Part shown: piece after piece, positions 63,058 to 64,000 of the stretch
Position numbering within the stretch: position 1 is the stretch's first letter
How the letters are laid out: each line of letters begins with the position of its first letter
Assembly: GCA_963682005.1 (NCBI GenBank)
Contig: OY820914.1
Coordinates: 682,001 to 746,000 of the forward strand
Direction: 5' to 3'
From: CAIYUC01 sp963682005
Lineage (GTDB): Bacteria; Bacteroidota; Bacteroidia; Bacteroidales; FEN-979
Length of the DNA: 64,000 nucleotides
The notes under the pieces: generated by a model
The model's database searches: none
What the model was told of the DNA's origin: nothing
What the model saw: only the letters and a program-made list of their open reading frames with translations
Position numbers and translations under genes: made by a program

Positions 63058-64000
63058 CTAATTTATTTTTATAAACCTTTTTGTAACAGACACTTTATCT
63101 GTGTTTAATACCATTATGTACATTCCTTCACGGAAAGATGTTACACTCATTTGGAACTCCCGGGTTCCGGCTATTTGATCCTTTACCTGCTCACTGTACA
63201 TTTTTCTCCCGCTCAGATCATATACAGACAAGGTGATATTTGAATTTTCAGACTGGTCAAACTTAATATTCAGTATATTTCTTACAGGATTTGGATACAA
63301 TACCATTGAACTGCCCGGACTGTTTTCCTCGATAGCTGTTATCGAATGTTCCTGGGTGGCCAACGTATCCGTTATTTGATTGGTGCCAACCCATTGCTGG
63401 GTTATAAAATATTGTTGACTGCCATAGGCCGTTCCATTACCATTCGTTGCATAAGCTCTGACGTAATAACGGGTACGCATTTTCAAACCCGTAATATGGC
63501 TTGTATAACTTCCCGTTCCGGAGCCATCATTTGTCGATGAATTGCTGATGGTCGGATTTCCTGTTGTATTCCAGCATACTCCTCTTTTTATTACAGCTGA
63601 ACCGCCGTCGGAAGTAACGTTCCCCCCGCAAACAGCTGAATTGATGCCAATATTTGTTACAGGCTTGGTGGTTACAGTTGCCAGTGTTGATGACGGCAGG
63701 GTGGTAAAACTCTGTTGATTGCCATAGGTCGTTCCATTACAGTTCGTAGCATAAGCTCTGGTATAATAGAGTGTATTCCCGGTTAACCCTGTCAGATTGC
63801 TCGCAAATGTTCCGGTACCAGTGCCGTTTGAGGTATGATTATTGGATATAGTGGGTAAGGCAGAATTACTCCAGCAAACCCCTCTTGCCGTCACTGCGGC
63901 TCCTCCATCCGATGTCACATTGCCTCCGCAGGTTGCGGTGTTACATTGAATGGCAGTTACGGCATTTGTTGTTACCTGTGCTACCGTGGTCGTCGGGAGG
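63058..64000 (-). CDS. T9SS-secreted protein of Fn3-like repeats, 5'-truncated
   Basis: The frame stays open to the window edge (LPTTTVAQVTTNAVTA... at the extreme right), so the N terminus is missing; about 313 residues are visible. Two complete modules and the end of another show the pattern CGGNVTSDGG, RGVCW, PTISN and YYVRAYATN, the same module as in the lipoprotein at 2.1 kb. A type A sorting domain ends the protein (about the last 80 residues; LYPNPVRNILNIKF to VSVTKRFIKIN), so it is a T9SS cargo attached to the surface. Confidence 0.9.
   Translation of the reverse strand, partial: LPTTTVAQVTTNAVTAIQCNTATCGGNVTSDGGAAVTARGVCWSNSALPTISNNHTSNGTGTGTFASNLTGLTGNTLYYTRAYATNCNGTTYGNQQSFTTLPSSTLATVTTKPVTNIGINSAVCGGNVTSDGGSAVIKRGVCWNTTGNPTISNSSTNDGSGTGSYTSHITGLKMRTRYYVRAYATNGNGTAYGSQQYFITQQWVGTNQITDTLATQEHSITAIEENSPGSSMVLYPNPVRNILNIKFDQSENSNITLSVYDLSGRKMYSEQVKDQIAGTREFQMSVTSFREGMYIMVLNTDKVSVTKRFIKIN

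Overview
The window comes from a Bacteroidota chromosome, most likely an environmental Bacteroidales-type organism. The evidence is type IX secretion (T9SS) sorting domains, a PorZ homologue, FISUMP-domain surface proteins, a TolC/HlyD/ABC efflux style typical of the phylum, TAnnTTTG promoter boxes, and weak Shine-Dalgarno signals. No plasmid, phage or complete insertion sequence is visible. Assignments rest on reading motifs and translations by eye; no database search was run.

Layout. 1-4.4 kb: the end of a secreted dockerin-like protein, a DUF2442 gene, about 1 kb of hairpin-rich non-coding DNA, a FISUMP lipoprotein, a cupin and tRNA-Arg(CCU). 4.4-11 kb: a TPR/AraC-type regulator converging on a TolC-MacA-MacB efflux operon. 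11.3-19.1 kb: rpoN, a PAP2-like membrane protein, a beta-barrel protein, a nucleotidyltransferase/sugar-MFS pair, and a copZ-copA copper efflux pair. 19.4-22.6 kb: a lipoprotein, an SDR epimerase and an MltF-like transglycosylase. 22.6-30.5 kb: one TetR-controlled eight-gene efflux operon (TetR, TolC, HlyD, DUF2147, two ABC ATPases, a four-helix protein, two ABC-2 permeases; nine genes with the regulator). 30.7-31.3 kb: hicB with a frameshifted hicA. 31.5-38.7 kb: a LysM transglycosylase, a CDF transporter, a secreted peptidylarginine-deiminase-like enzyme, lysS and recO. 38.7-46.7 kb: porZ, then an apparent operon of wza, a BY-kinase, cysD and cysN, combining polysaccharide export with sulfate activation. 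46.9-57.6 kb: miaB, topA, an arginase-like protein with a partly lost metal site, ruvC, a flippase-like protein, GT2, ispD, queA and a HAD hydrolase. 57.8-64 kb: a nucleoid-associated protein, a 16-copy heptamer array, a 1078-residue PKD/FISUMP protein, and the 5'-truncated end of a T9SS cargo built from the same modules as the 2.1 kb lipoprotein.

How the parts relate. Cell-envelope functions dominate: three export systems (MacAB-TolC, TetR-ABC, CopA), surface-protein display by T9SS (PorZ plus at least two sorting-domain cargos), peptidoglycan remodelling (two lytic transglycosylases) and exopolysaccharide export linked to sulfate adenylation. Housekeeping genes sit between them.

Most notable points: (1) a secreted deiminase whose catalytic and carboxylate-binding residues match Porphyromonas PPAD at an almost constant offset; (2) an arginase-fold protein that keeps one set of manganese ligands and has lost those specific to the second metal; (3) a (Tyr-Gly)15 tail on the capsule tyrosine kinase; (4) a frameshifted hicA; (5) at least seven families of short palindromic or tandem repeats at gene boundaries, including a perfect 31-bp inverted repeat, three 38-bp hairpin repeats inside an operon, and repeat-like DNA that appears to have entered coding sequence in copA and cysN.
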